Shown here piece after piece: positions 55,166 to 62,977 of a stretch of 64,000 nucleotides of DNA. Position 1 is the stretch's first letter, and every line of letters starts with the position of its first letter. The stretch spans positions 62,001 to 126,000 of the forward strand of contig JAJNBC010000002.1 of assembly GCA_021156085.1 (NCBI GenBank), given 5' to 3'. The translations under genes and the position numbers were made by a program. The notes below the pieces were generated by a model that saw only the letters and a list, made by a program, of their open reading frames with translations, was not told the origin of the DNA and did not search any database. Origin of the DNA: Gammaproteobacteria bacterium (lineage in GTDB: Bacteria > Pseudomonadota > Gammaproteobacteria > DSM-16500).

Positions 55166-56663
55166 GCAAAAAACTAAAACGGCGATCACTCCTACCCGAG
55201 AGATGGATTACCCAGAATGGTATCAACAAATCATCAAAGCAGCTGATTTGGCTGAGGTCTCTCCGGTGCGTGGTTGTATGACAATCAAGCCTTGGGGTTA
55301 TGCATTATGGGAAAATATGCAGCGTGTCATTGATGAGCGACTCAAAGCTACAGGCCATAAAAATGTGTGTTTTCCTTTGTTGATTCCTGCTAATTTTCTT
55401 GAAAAAGAAGCCGAACATGTGACGGGCTTTGCTAAGGAATGTGCTGTTGTTACTCATTGTCGCTTAGTGCATGACGAAGAAGGTAAGTTGGTCCCCAGTA
55501 GTCCATTAGAAGAACCTTATATTATTCGTCCTACATCTGAAACTATTATTGGAGAAGCATTTTCTCGCTGGATTCAATCTTATCGAGACTTGCCTTTGCT
55601 TGTTAATCAATGGGTCAATGTCATGCGTTGGGAAATGCGTACACGGCTATTTTTACGTACTTCAGAGTTTTTATGGCAAGAAGGTCATACTGCCCATGCT
55701 ACTTCAGCAGAAGCACAACAAGAAGCATTAAAGATTTTCGATCTGTATGCGCAGTTTGCTGAAGACTATATGGCAATGCCTGTTATCAAGGGAGAAAAAA
55801 CAGCTAGTGAACGTTTTCCGGGTGCCGTGAACACCTATACTATTGAAGCCATGATGCAAGATAAAAAAGCGTTACAAGCTGGTACTTCACATTTTCTAGG
55901 ACAAAATTTTGCAAAAGCATTCAATATTAAGTTTTTAAGTCCCCAAGGTAAAGAAGAGTTTGCCTATACGACTTCTTGGGGGGTTTCTACACGCTTAATT
56001 GGCGGGCTCATCATGACACATAGTGATGATAATGGCTTAGTATTGCCTCCTAGGTTGGCTCCTTTGCATGTTGTGCTTTTGCCTATTATGCACCACGAAG
56101 AATCGCGCGCAGATGTTTTGACATATTGTGAACAATTGGCAGAAGAGTTACGCCAAATATACTATGATAATCGATATCTAGCGGTGGAAATTGATACCCG
56201 CGAGTTAACCGGCGGCGAAAAAGCATGGAGCTGGGTCAAAAAGGGCGTTCCTTTACGTGTTGAAGTCGGTCCGAAAGAATATGAAAACAAGACCGTTTTC
56301 ATAGGGCGCCGCGACCAAGAATACAAAGAACGCCATAGCCTGAGTCGCCAAGAATTTTTGGCCACCGTGATTTCCCAGCTCGATACATTGCAAACAACAT
56401 TATTTAAGCGTGCAAGTGATTTCCAAAAGCGACATACCTTAACCATCGACAATCAAGCAGATTTTTATCAATTTTTCTCTGACGCAGAAAGTGGGTTTGC
56501 TTTAGCCCATTGGAATGGCGATCCAGCAATAGAAGCAAAAGTTAAACAAGATTTAAATGTCACTATTCGTTGTATTCCCCAGTTGGCTAATTTGGAACCC
56601 GGGAAATGTATTTTTAGTGATAAATCTAGTCCTCAGCGCGTGATTTTCGCTAAATCATATTAG
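55152..56663 (+). CDS. proS: Prolyl-tRNA synthetase, archaeal/eukaryal type
   Basis: A class II synthetase charging tRNA-Pro. It is 503 residues. It begins ITPTREMDYPEWYQQIIKAA, the N-terminus of the archaeal/eukaryal-type (ProS type 3) rather than the 570-residue bacterial type. Motif 2 is NVMRWEMRTRLFLRTSEFLW near 157, with WQEGHTAHAT after it. Motif 3 lies in GGLIMTHSDDNGLVLPPRLAP near 295. No YbaK-like editing insertion lies between motifs 2 and 3. The C-terminal zinc-like domain ends with VIFAKSY. The ATG at 55152 overlaps bcp by 14 bases; the frame opens earlier at 55128. Confidence 0.93.
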   Translation: MNSTKQKTKTAITPTREMDYPEWYQQIIKAADLAEVSPVRGCMTIKPWGYALWENMQRVIDERLKATGHKNVCFPLLIPANFLEKEAEHVTGFAKECAVVTHCRLVHDEEGKLVPSSPLEEPYIIRPTSETIIGEAFSRWIQSYRDLPLLVNQWVNVMRWEMRTRLFLRTSEFLWQEGHTAHATSAEAQQEALKIFDLYAQFAEDYMAMPVIKGEKTASERFPGAVNTYTIEAMMQDKKALQAGTSHFLGQNFAKAFNIKFLSPQGKEEFAYTTSWGVSTRLIGGLIMTHSDDNGLVLPPRLAPLHVVLLPIMHHEESRADVLTYCEQLAEELRQIYYDNRYLAVEIDTRELTGGEKAWSWVKKGVPLRVEVGPKEYENKTVFIGRRDQEYKERHSLSRQEFLATVISQLDTLQTTLFKRASDFQKRHTLTIDNQADFYQFFSDAESGFALAHWNGDPAIEAKVKQDLNVTIRCIPQLANLEPGKCIFSDKSSPQRVIFAKSY

Positions 56664-56783
56664 AGTCGAGTCGGTTTTGGGGGATCCTACTATTTTCAAG
56701 ATAATTATGATCTAAGAGTAAAAAAGTGCTATTATTTTAAAATGGTTTTAAAAACTTAAATTATTATAAATTAAGGATTAGCC

Positions 56784-57350
56784 ATGAAAAAGATAAATCA
56801 CCTATTTTTTTGTTTATTGTTAACGTATATTTTTATTTATAGAATAAATGCCATGGCGGGTGATAAATCTGAAATTATCTCTACGCCTGAAAATATTGCT
56901 GTACCTCATACTACTTATCCTCTTTTATATACGATTCATGCTAGCGAAGGGGAGTTAATAGAAGATAAAAGGAAGAATTTTCGACTTATGCTTGAAGGAG
57001 TGCATGAAGGGGTAGCCTATCAGTTTTCCACTCCTAGAAAATTAAATGGAATAGTTGAACTAAAGGGATTTATTAAAATGTGGAATTCTAAGCGATTGAA
57101 GAGAGTTGAAGTAGATGTCACAGGATTGCAAAGAAACGATCAAACTTTAGGGCATGACCAGCTCTATCTGCGGGCGCGGGTGCGTGGTCCTCAATATGCT
57201 GATTCTAAAGGGAATAAATTAATTTTTTTCCTCTCAGATGTTTCACCGCCGGTTAAAATCAATAACATTCTTCATATGAAAAATGTTTCTCTTTTCCTAA
57301 ACGGTTGTGATATATGTTCTTGTAAGCCCACAGGTTATTCATGTCTATAA
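56784..57350 (+). CDS. Secreted protein of unknown function
   Basis: 188 residues with AAGGA six bases before the ATG. A signal peptide (MKKINHLFFCLLLTYIFIYR, cleavage likely near NAMA) precedes a beta-rich body (NFRLMLEGVHEGVAYQFSTP, LNGIVELKGFIKMW, RVEVDVTGLQ). It ends with a cysteine cluster NGCDICSCKPTGYSCL. This could be disulfide-bonded or metal-binding. No family is recognised. It looks monocistronic. Confidence 0.6.
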   Translation: MKKINHLFFCLLLTYIFIYRINAMAGDKSEIISTPENIAVPHTTYPLLYTIHASEGELIEDKRKNFRLMLEGVHEGVAYQFSTPRKLNGIVELKGFIKMWNSKRLKRVEVDVTGLQRNDQTLGHDQLYLRARVRGPQYADSKGNKLIFFLSDVSPPVKINNILHMKNVSLFLNGCDICSCKPTGYSCL

Positions 57351-57655
57351 AATAGAGCAGTCTATGCGTTATATAATCCTTGTTTTTTTATAAGAGCAGT
57401 AATAAAAACGCACCAAAAGTAAGAAAATAAAAAATCAGCGGGCGAGTAAGTCTATTGGCACAGTACTTTTTATTCAATGGCCTCTTGTATGTAATAAATT
57501 ATGTTATACGCAAAAGCCCTGCGAAAGGAAATTTTTATACATTTAAAAAAGCACGCGAAATAATGGTAGGACCTCAGTCATTTTAAGTTTTTACCGAGAT
57601 GTGGGCAAGATCTGGGCACATAGGCGAGAAAGAAAAGGAGAAGCAGAGGAAAGCA
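57351..57655. other. Intergenic stretch with no supported gene
   Basis: AT-rich sequence with no ORF of credible length or ribosome site. The pair TGTGGGCAAGATCTGGGCAC near 57600 is a short direct repeat of TGGGCA. The next structured sequence is the terminator at 57656-57687. Confidence 0.4.
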
Positions 57656-57687
57656 AAGGCTACTCTTTTTTTATTAAGAGTAGCCTT
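57656..57687 (-). terminator. Terminator of the PRC-barrel gene
   Basis: AAGGCTACTCTT and AAGAGTAGCCTT form a perfect 12-base stem with an eight-base loop, 18 bases past the stop of the minus-strand gene. On that strand the stem is followed by TTGCTTTCC, a weak T tract. Confidence 0.6.
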
Positions 57688-57705
57688 GGTTTGATAATTT
57701 CATTT

Positions 57706-58071
57706 TTATTTGGAGTCATAATAATAATTATGAAGTTGATCATTCCACGTTTGATCTGCGATATCCGGCCAATTATTTTTATCAAAACCTGGTGCATTTT
57801 TCAATTTATCTTTAGGAACGCGTATGTTAAAACACTTACGCTTATTATTGTAATGAAGCTCTTTCCAGGGGAGAGCAAATAGCTTGCCTTCTATGAGCCG
57901 CTCTGCAAATCCGCCAAACGAAAGAACAGCATATCTTACCTCGCCTTTTAATTTATCGAGGATTAACTCTTCTATTTTTCCCAAATTTTCATTTTGTGGG
58001 CTTTCTACACTCACACCGATAACTTCGGAAGATTTTACTACGGATGGCGAAATTTCATCTGCTTGAGTCAT
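57706..58071 (-). CDS. PRC-barrel domain protein
   Basis: About 121 residues. The PRC-barrel core runs from VVKSSEVIGVSVESPQNENL near 12 through GKIEELILDKLKGEVRYAVL to FALPWKELHY near 78, and the tail is charged. PRC-barrel proteins bind RNA-processing factors or act in photosynthetic complexes; small free-standing ones in non-phototrophs are of unknown role and often stress-linked. The frame opens at an ATG at 58089, but the ATG at 58071 has AAAGGAG seven bases upstream. A palindromic operator-like site lies in the promoter gap shared with mpg. Confidence 0.88.
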   Translation of the reverse strand: MTQADEISPSVVKSSEVIGVSVESPQNENLGKIEELILDKLKGEVRYAVLSFGGFAERLIEGKLFALPWKELHYNNKRKCFNIRVPKDKLKNAPGFDKNNWPDIADQTWNDQLHNYYYDSK

Positions 58072-58177
58072 ATCATTTCTCCTTTTCATTTTTTAAATTA
58101 TTTCTAAAGAATAATAACATTATCAAAAACTAGAAGTTAAAACTTACATTGCTTAGCCTAACTCAATTTAATTATGA

Positions 58178-58219
58178 TTACAATAAAATTATTGTAACAT
58201 ACATGTACATGGATATAAT
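58178..58219 (+). promoter_or_regulatory. Promoter overlapped by a 20-bp palindrome, upstream of mpg
   Basis: TTACAATAA, AA, TTATTGTAA form a perfect palindrome at 58178-58197. Its right arm contains TTGTAA, which is 16 bases from a perfect TATAAT at 58214-58219. An operator overlapping a -35 box is a usual repression layout. The site lies between divergent PRC-barrel and mpg genes and about 125 bases before the mpg ATG. Confidence 0.4.
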
Positions 58220-58344
58220 TTTTTTATATTTTAAAAGTGATTATTTTTTATTATGGTAAATTTTTAACTTTTTTATATTTTCTAATGCACTCATTTTTGT
58301 AATATCACTTTTATATTAATTAACTGAAGTGACCGAGAGTAAAT

Positions 58345-58890
58345 ATGAAAAAACTTTCTCGTGAGTTTTATGATCGTGATACGGTGATCGTAGCTAAAGA
58401 ATTATTGGGGAAGTATCTTATTCATGAAGATCGCATTGGAAAAATTGTAGAAGTAGAAGCTTATGTAGGCACTCATGATTTAGCTTCTCACTCTGCTAAG
58501 GGCCTGACAAAACGTACTCAAATTATGTTTGGTTCAGCAGGCTATGCCTATGTCTATATGATTTATGGTTTATATTATTGCATGAATATTGTAACCGAAG
58601 GTGAGGGCCAGGCTTCGGCGGTATTAATTCGCGCTATTGAGCCTATTAAAAATATTCATGATCGCACTCAAGGCCCCGGGCTAGTATGCAAGGCGATGCA
58701 TATTAACAAGTCACTGAATGGACATGATTTGTGTAGCGATTATTTTTATTTAGCAGATGCTCAACAATCTGAAGAATTTATTATTCTTGAAAAACCTAGA
58801 ATAGGGGTGCCTTACGCCGGGGAGTGGGCAAATAAATTATTGCGATTTTATATTCAGGGAAATGCATTTGTTTCGAGAAAAGAGAAGTAA
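58345..58890 (+). CDS. mpg: 3-methyladenine DNA glycosylase (AAG/Mpg family)
   Basis: A base-excision repair enzyme that removes alkylated purines and hypoxanthine. It is 181 residues. The family pattern shows LSREFYDRDTVIVAKELLGK near 3-22, IVEVEAYVGTHDLASHSAKG near 35-54 (catalytic Glu), the MFGSAGYAYVYMIYGLYYCM segment near 62, and the end GVPYAGEWANKLLRFYI. GAGAG precedes the ATG. It is likely a single gene. Confidence 0.93.
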   Translation: MKKLSREFYDRDTVIVAKELLGKYLIHEDRIGKIVEVEAYVGTHDLASHSAKGLTKRTQIMFGSAGYAYVYMIYGLYYCMNIVTEGEGQASAVLIRAIEPIKNIHDRTQGPGLVCKAMHINKSLNGHDLCSDYFYLADAQQSEEFIILEKPRIGVPYAGEWANKLLRFYIQGNAFVSRKEK

Positions 58891-59037
58891 TTGCTAAGGC
58901 TATTGAGTAGATTCAATATTAGTCATCATGAGCGAATTTAAGGGGGAGCCTATTAAAATGAACGACCCTATCGCCTCTAAAAAATATTTATGCTACCCTT
59001 TGCGGCTACCCCTAATAGAGACAGGATTGTATGATTT

Positions 59038-60069
59038 ATGAGCATAAAAGAATTGGAAAGCACTATCCATGCATTGGCAAAAAAAGGTAAAGGGATTCTG
59101 GCAGCAGATGAAAGTTCGGCCACTATTACCAAGCGTTTTGCAGCAGTGAATACGGAGTCGACGGAAGAAACGCGCCGCGCTTATCGTGATTTGCTTATTA
59201 CTACACCTAATTTAAATAACTATATTGCTGGTGTTATTCTGTATGAGGAAACGCTTTCACAGAAAACAATGGATGGCACGCTTTTTCCCGAAAAATTAAA
59301 AGCATTAGGTATTTTACCTGGCATTAAAGTAGATAAGGGGTTGGTTATTCTACCTAATACATCGGATGAACAAGTGACGCAAGGGTTAGATGGTCTCGCA
59401 GAACGACTAGCCGACTATAAAACTAAAGGGGCTTGTTTTGCTAAATGGCGCGCTGTGTATGCTATTTCGACAGTGACACCGAGTAAGCTCGCCATCAAAG
59501 CTAATGCAGAGGGGCTGGCGCGTTATGCTGCTATTTGCCAAGCTAATGGCATTGTCCCTATTGTTGAGCCTGAAATTTTAATAGATGGCGATCATACAAT
59601 AGAACGTTCGGCGGAGGTGAGCGAGCGAGTATTGCATAGTGTTTTTAATGCATTGTTTAGATATAAGGTTAAATTAGAATATATTGTACTCAAGCCGAGT
59701 ATGGTTATTAATGGTAAAAAGTGTTTGAACAAAGCGAGTGCAGAACAGGTGGCAGAAGCTACTTTAACTATTTTGCGGCGTACTGTGCCTGCTGCAGTAC
59801 CCACTATTAACTTTTTATCAGGCGGGCAAACACCTGAAGAAGCAACTGCCAATCTCAATGCGATGAATGCATTGTCATCACACTTGCCATGGAATGTAAG
59901 TTACTCCTATGCTCGTGCTTTACAAGAATATCCTATGCAAATTTGGCATGGCGATGCAAAAAATAGTGTTGCTGCGCAACAGGTTTTTCTTGAAAGAGCA
60001 AAATTAAATAGTTTAGCTGCCATGGGGCAATATGATGGATCGATGGAAACGGAACTTTCCATCGCGTAA
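59038..60069 (+). CDS. Class I fructose-bisphosphate aldolase
   Basis: A Schiff-base aldolase of the eukaryote-like class I family, cleaving fructose 1,6-bisphosphate. It is 343 residues. KGKGILAADESSATITKRF near 17-35 is the family N-terminus, KWRAVYAI near 145 has the conserved Lys-Trp-Arg, IVPIVEPEIL near 180 has catalytic Glu, and the Schiff-base Lys lies in EYIVLKPSMVING near 222. FLSGGQTPEEATANLNAMN is near 262. AGGA lies 11 bases before the ATG. It is metal-independent, unlike the class II FbaA typical of the group. Confidence 0.95.
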   Translation: MSIKELESTIHALAKKGKGILAADESSATITKRFAAVNTESTEETRRAYRDLLITTPNLNNYIAGVILYEETLSQKTMDGTLFPEKLKALGILPGIKVDKGLVILPNTSDEQVTQGLDGLAERLADYKTKGACFAKWRAVYAISTVTPSKLAIKANAEGLARYAAICQANGIVPIVEPEILIDGDHTIERSAEVSERVLHSVFNALFRYKVKLEYIVLKPSMVINGKKCLNKASAEQVAEATLTILRRTVPAAVPTINFLSGGQTPEEATANLNAMNALSSHLPWNVSYSYARALQEYPMQIWHGDAKNSVAAQQVFLERAKLNSLAAMGQYDGSMETELSIA

Positions 60070-60141
60070 CATTAGCTACTTTGCAGTAGGGTTGATACTG
60101 CAAGGGTTTATAATTTGTTTTTAGAAAATGGAATTTGAATT

Positions 60142-60402
60142 ATGGCAATTACCGTATTGAATACCGTGGATGCAAAAGAACAATTTACAGATTTAGTGAA
60201 TCGTGTAGTACATAGTAAAGAGCGAGTTATTTTGACCCGTCGTGGTAAAGAAATTGCTGCGATTATTCCACTGGAAGACTTGACGTTATTGCAAGAAGCG
60301 CAAGATAGACATGACCTTCGTGAAGCCATTGATGCTTTAAAGGAAGTACGGAATCTGGGCACCATGACTTTAGATCAATTAAGAGAAGATATAGGCGTAT
60401 AA
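60142..60402 (+). CDS. Phd/YefM-family antitoxin
   Basis: 86 residues. The N-terminal DNA-binding part TVLNTVDAKEQFTDLVNRVV near 3-22 and the VHSKERVILTRRGKEIAAII stretch near 23-42 are the Phd/YefM pattern. The C-terminal part, which wraps the toxin, is helical (LREAIDALKEVRNLG). Such antitoxins repress their own operon. The toxin gene starts two bases after its stop. Confidence 0.92.
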   Translation: MAITVLNTVDAKEQFTDLVNRVVHSKERVILTRRGKEIAAIIPLEDLTLLQEAQDRHDLREAIDALKEVRNLGTMTLDQLREDIGV

Positions 60403-60404
60403 TT

Positions 60405-60647
60405 GTGTCCACCCCCTATCATATAAAAATTGCTCCTCCTGCGGTGCAGCAAATTAAACAATTGTCTGCTAAACAACAAAAAATCCTCTTCAAATTAGCC
60501 GAAGCGTTATCGATGAACCCCCGTCCCCCGGGCGCTAATAAAATTAGTGGGATGACAGGGCTTTATAGTGAAACAGTTAGTCCACTCCGTTTGGTTTATA
60601 AAATAGAAGAGCAAGATGTTTTGTTATTATTAGTAAAAACGGCATAG
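60405..60647 (+). CDS. RelE/ParE-family toxin
   Basis: 80 residues from a GTG start. HIKIAPPAVQQIKQLSAKQQ near 6, ALSMNPRPPGANKISGM near 34 and LYSETVSPLRLVYKIEEQDV near 53-72 give the RelE/ParE fold (mRNA interferase or gyrase toxin). Here SETVSPLRLVYKIE replaces the usual R-V-G-D-Y-R-V-x-Y, so one arginine that packs in the active site of RelE is missing. Activity is uncertain. Paired with the Phd antitoxin. Confidence 0.85.
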   Translation: MSTPYHIKIAPPAVQQIKQLSAKQQKILFKLAEALSMNPRPPGANKISGMTGLYSETVSPLRLVYKIEEQDVLLLLVKTA

Positions 60648-60650
60648 TAG

Positions 60651-60669
60651 AATTGTCAATAGATCCTAA
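60651..60669. repeat. Lone end of the dispersed palindromic repeat, at the nagK start
   Basis: AATTGTCAATAGATCCTAA differs at one position from the right end of the element at 54526-54672. It lies four bases after the toxin stop, and CTAAGGA at its end forms the ribosome site of the next gene. Confidence 0.55.
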
Positions 60670-60679
60670 GGATTTCCGA

Positions 60680-61576
60680 TTGGCAGACGATATTTTTATA
60701 GGTGTAGATGGTGGCGGTTCTGCGTCCAGAGTGCGTGTTGAAGATAGTCGCGGTCAGCTATTAGGCCAAGTGATGAGCGGATCAGCTAATATTCGTTTAT
60801 CAGTGGAGGGGGCGTGGCATTCTATTCATACGGCGTTAATAGATATTTTATCTGCGCAGGGAATATCTTTAAAAGATAAACATTATCGTTTCCATGCTGG
60901 GGTGGGCTTAGCGGGTTGCGAAGTTACGGAAGCAGTGCAGGCTTTTTTAGAATATCCTCATCCTTTTACTACAATCCAGTTAGTAAGTGATGCACACATT
61001 GCTTGTATAGGCGCGCATCATCATGCAGATGGTACTATTATTATTGCGGGTACAGGGGTGATAGGTTATCAAATAGAAGGAGAGCAGAAGGTACGTGTAG
61101 GGGGATGGGGTTTTCCGCATGATGATGAGGGCGGAGGGGCATGGCTAGGATTAGAAGCGGTGCGTTTAACGTTTCAATGGTTAGATCAGCGTGGAGAAAA
61201 ATCCCTGTTAGTTGAAGAGGTCTTTTCTTATTTCAATCAAGATCATGCTCGGTTTGTGGCTTGGGCGAATCAAGCAAATTCTACAGAGTTTGCGCGTCTA
61301 GCACCTATTGTTATTCATTATAGTCAGCAAGAAGAAGCTGTTGCAGTATGGTTGATGAAGAAAGCAGCGCATTCTATTGAGAGAATTGCCCACACGTTGA
61401 AAAAAATGCGAGTAAAAAAGCATCCATTCGCTTGTTGCTTATTAGGCGGCATTGCTCCTTTTATTGAGCCATGGTTGAGTGCAGAGTTGCGGGCTACTTT
61501 TGTTGCGCAGAAAGACAATGCAGAGAAAGGTGCTATTCTCATGATTCGTAAACAATTTGAAAAGGAGGGTCGATGA
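60680..61576 (+). CDS. N-acetylglucosamine kinase-like protein (BadF/BcrA ATPase family)
   Basis: About 298 residues. FIGVDGGGSASRVRVED near 5-21 is the phosphate-1 motif. The second is TIIIAGTGVIGYQIEG near 126, and GGWGFPHDDEGGGAWLGLEA near 149 is the family's sugar/adenosine patch. Members phosphorylate GlcNAc (as human NagK and BcnK-like) or act as activase. Context with nagA makes GlcNAc kinase likely. I choose the TTG at 60680 with AAGGA seven bases upstream; the longer TTG at 60653 lies in a repeat end and has no ribosome site. It overlaps nagA by four bases. Confidence 0.85.
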   Translation: MADDIFIGVDGGGSASRVRVEDSRGQLLGQVMSGSANIRLSVEGAWHSIHTALIDILSAQGISLKDKHYRFHAGVGLAGCEVTEAVQAFLEYPHPFTTIQLVSDAHIACIGAHHHADGTIIIAGTGVIGYQIEGEQKVRVGGWGFPHDDEGGGAWLGLEAVRLTFQWLDQRGEKSLLVEEVFSYFNQDHARFVAWANQANSTEFARLAPIVIHYSQQEEAVAVWLMKKAAHSIERIAHTLKKMRVKKHPFACCLLGGIAPFIEPWLSAELRATFVAQKDNAEKGAILMIRKQFEKEGR

Positions 61577-62745
61577 ATTTTATTATCACTGGCCCTCTTG
61601 TTTACACCGAGCGGGCTATTCTTTCTGAGGCTGCGATTGCAGTAAGTGATGGGTTGATTCGATCTATTGATATGAGAGCCGAGAGGGAAAAAATAGGCGG
61701 GCACGAAGTGATTCATTTTCCGTCGAATTATTATCTTGTGCCAGGCTTTATTGATTTACATGTACATGGCGTGAATGGGCACGATGTCATGGATGCCACG
61801 CCACATGCATTGAATATGATGAGCCAAACACTTGCCGCACAAGGCACTACTGGGTTTCTTGCTACTACTATGACAGCAAAAGTAAATGAGATTGAAAATG
61901 CGCTGATAGCCGTACGTAATTTTATGAAGGAAAACCGAGAAATAAAAGGAGCAGCTATTTTAGGGGTACATTTAGAAGGACCTTTTATTTCTCCCAAAAA
62001 AATAGGGGCCCAATGTGCTAGCGACATTCTTAAGCCTGACATTGAATTATTTCAGCGCTGGCAAGATAAATCGGCCCATGTTATTAAATTAGTGACGCTT
62101 GCTCCCGAGTTAGCGGATGGCATGGAATTCATTCGTTATCTCAGGAAAAATAATATTATCGCTGCAGTAGGTCATAGCGATGCAACCTATGCCGAAACAC
62201 TCACAGCCATTGCTGAAGGCACTATTTATGCGACACATTTATTTAACGCTATGCGCGGTATCCATCAACGCGAGCCAGGTGCTGTGATGGCGGCGTTGCT
62301 GTCTGAACAAATATCAACAGAATTAATTGTGGATGGCGTGCATTTACATCCTGCCATTGTTCAATTAATTTTAAAATTAAAAACAAAAGAAAAAATGATT
62401 GTAGCGACGGATGCAATGCGTGCTACCTGTTTGGGCGATGGAATTTATGATTTAGGTGGGCAGAATGTAAAGGTAAAAGAAGGTGTTGCTACTTTAGCAG
62501 AGGGTACGTTAGCCGGTAGCACCTTAACAATGCCGGCTGCTATAAAAAATCTCATGCGATTTACGCAGTGCAGTTTATTCGATGCATTAAAAATGGCGAC
62601 GGAAAATCCAGCGAAAATGTTAGGCATCTTCCACGAACAAGGAAGTATTGCATTGGGAAAAAAAGCGGATTTGGTAGTGTTAGATGAAGAATTGAATGTA
62701 GTAATGACAATTTGTACTGGCAAGATTGTTTATTGTAAATCCTAA
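61573..62745 (+). CDS. nagA: N-acetylglucosamine-6-phosphate deacetylase
   Basis: Deacetylates GlcNAc 6-phosphate to glucosamine 6-phosphate, returning amino sugar to peptidoglycan and LPS synthesis. It is 390 residues, an amidohydrolase barrel. Metal and substrate residues are seen in FIDLHVHGVNGHDVMD near 58-73, GVHLEGPFISPKKIGA near 134, VGHSDATYAETL near 200, THLFNAMRGIHQREPG near 220, and the catalytic Asp in IVATDAMRATCLGDG near 276. It overlaps the kinase gene (ATGA). nagB is not in the window. Confidence 0.96.
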   Translation: MNFIITGPLVYTERAILSEAAIAVSDGLIRSIDMRAEREKIGGHEVIHFPSNYYLVPGFIDLHVHGVNGHDVMDATPHALNMMSQTLAAQGTTGFLATTMTAKVNEIENALIAVRNFMKENREIKGAAILGVHLEGPFISPKKIGAQCASDILKPDIELFQRWQDKSAHVIKLVTLAPELADGMEFIRYLRKNNIIAAVGHSDATYAETLTAIAEGTIYATHLFNAMRGIHQREPGAVMAALLSEQISTELIVDGVHLHPAIVQLILKLKTKEKMIVATDAMRATCLGDGIYDLGGQNVKVKEGVATLAEGTLAGSTLTMPAAIKNLMRFTQCSLFDALKMATENPAKMLGIFHEQGSIALGKKADLVVLDEELNVVMTICTGKIVYCKS

Positions 62746-62748
62746 TAC

Positions 62749-62895
62749 TTAGGATTTTTTGACAATTTTCCTATTCCGGATGTCACACTTTGATTTTTTG
62801 TGCGCTGCTGCTCATTGACTTGCAGACCAACTCTGCTTCGGTGCTCACAAATCAAAGCGTTTCACTTCGGCTTAGCGTATTGTCAACAGATCCTA
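62749..62895. repeat. Second full copy of the palindromic 147-bp repeat
   Basis: Begins TTAGGATTTTTTGACAATT and ends ATTGTCAACAGATCCTA, like the copy at 54526 with substitutions in the left end. It shares CTTTGATTTTTTGTGC, CTCATTGACTTGCA, CAAATCAAAGCGTTTC and GGCTTAGCG in order. It fills the gap between nagA and the symporter gene. No coding capacity. Confidence 0.75.
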
Positions 62896-62977
62896 TAGAT
62901 CGGGATGATCATTTATTTTCATATATAGAATCTAATGGCTTCTTGCTAGACAAAGGATTTCTTGCTAAACTTCTGAG

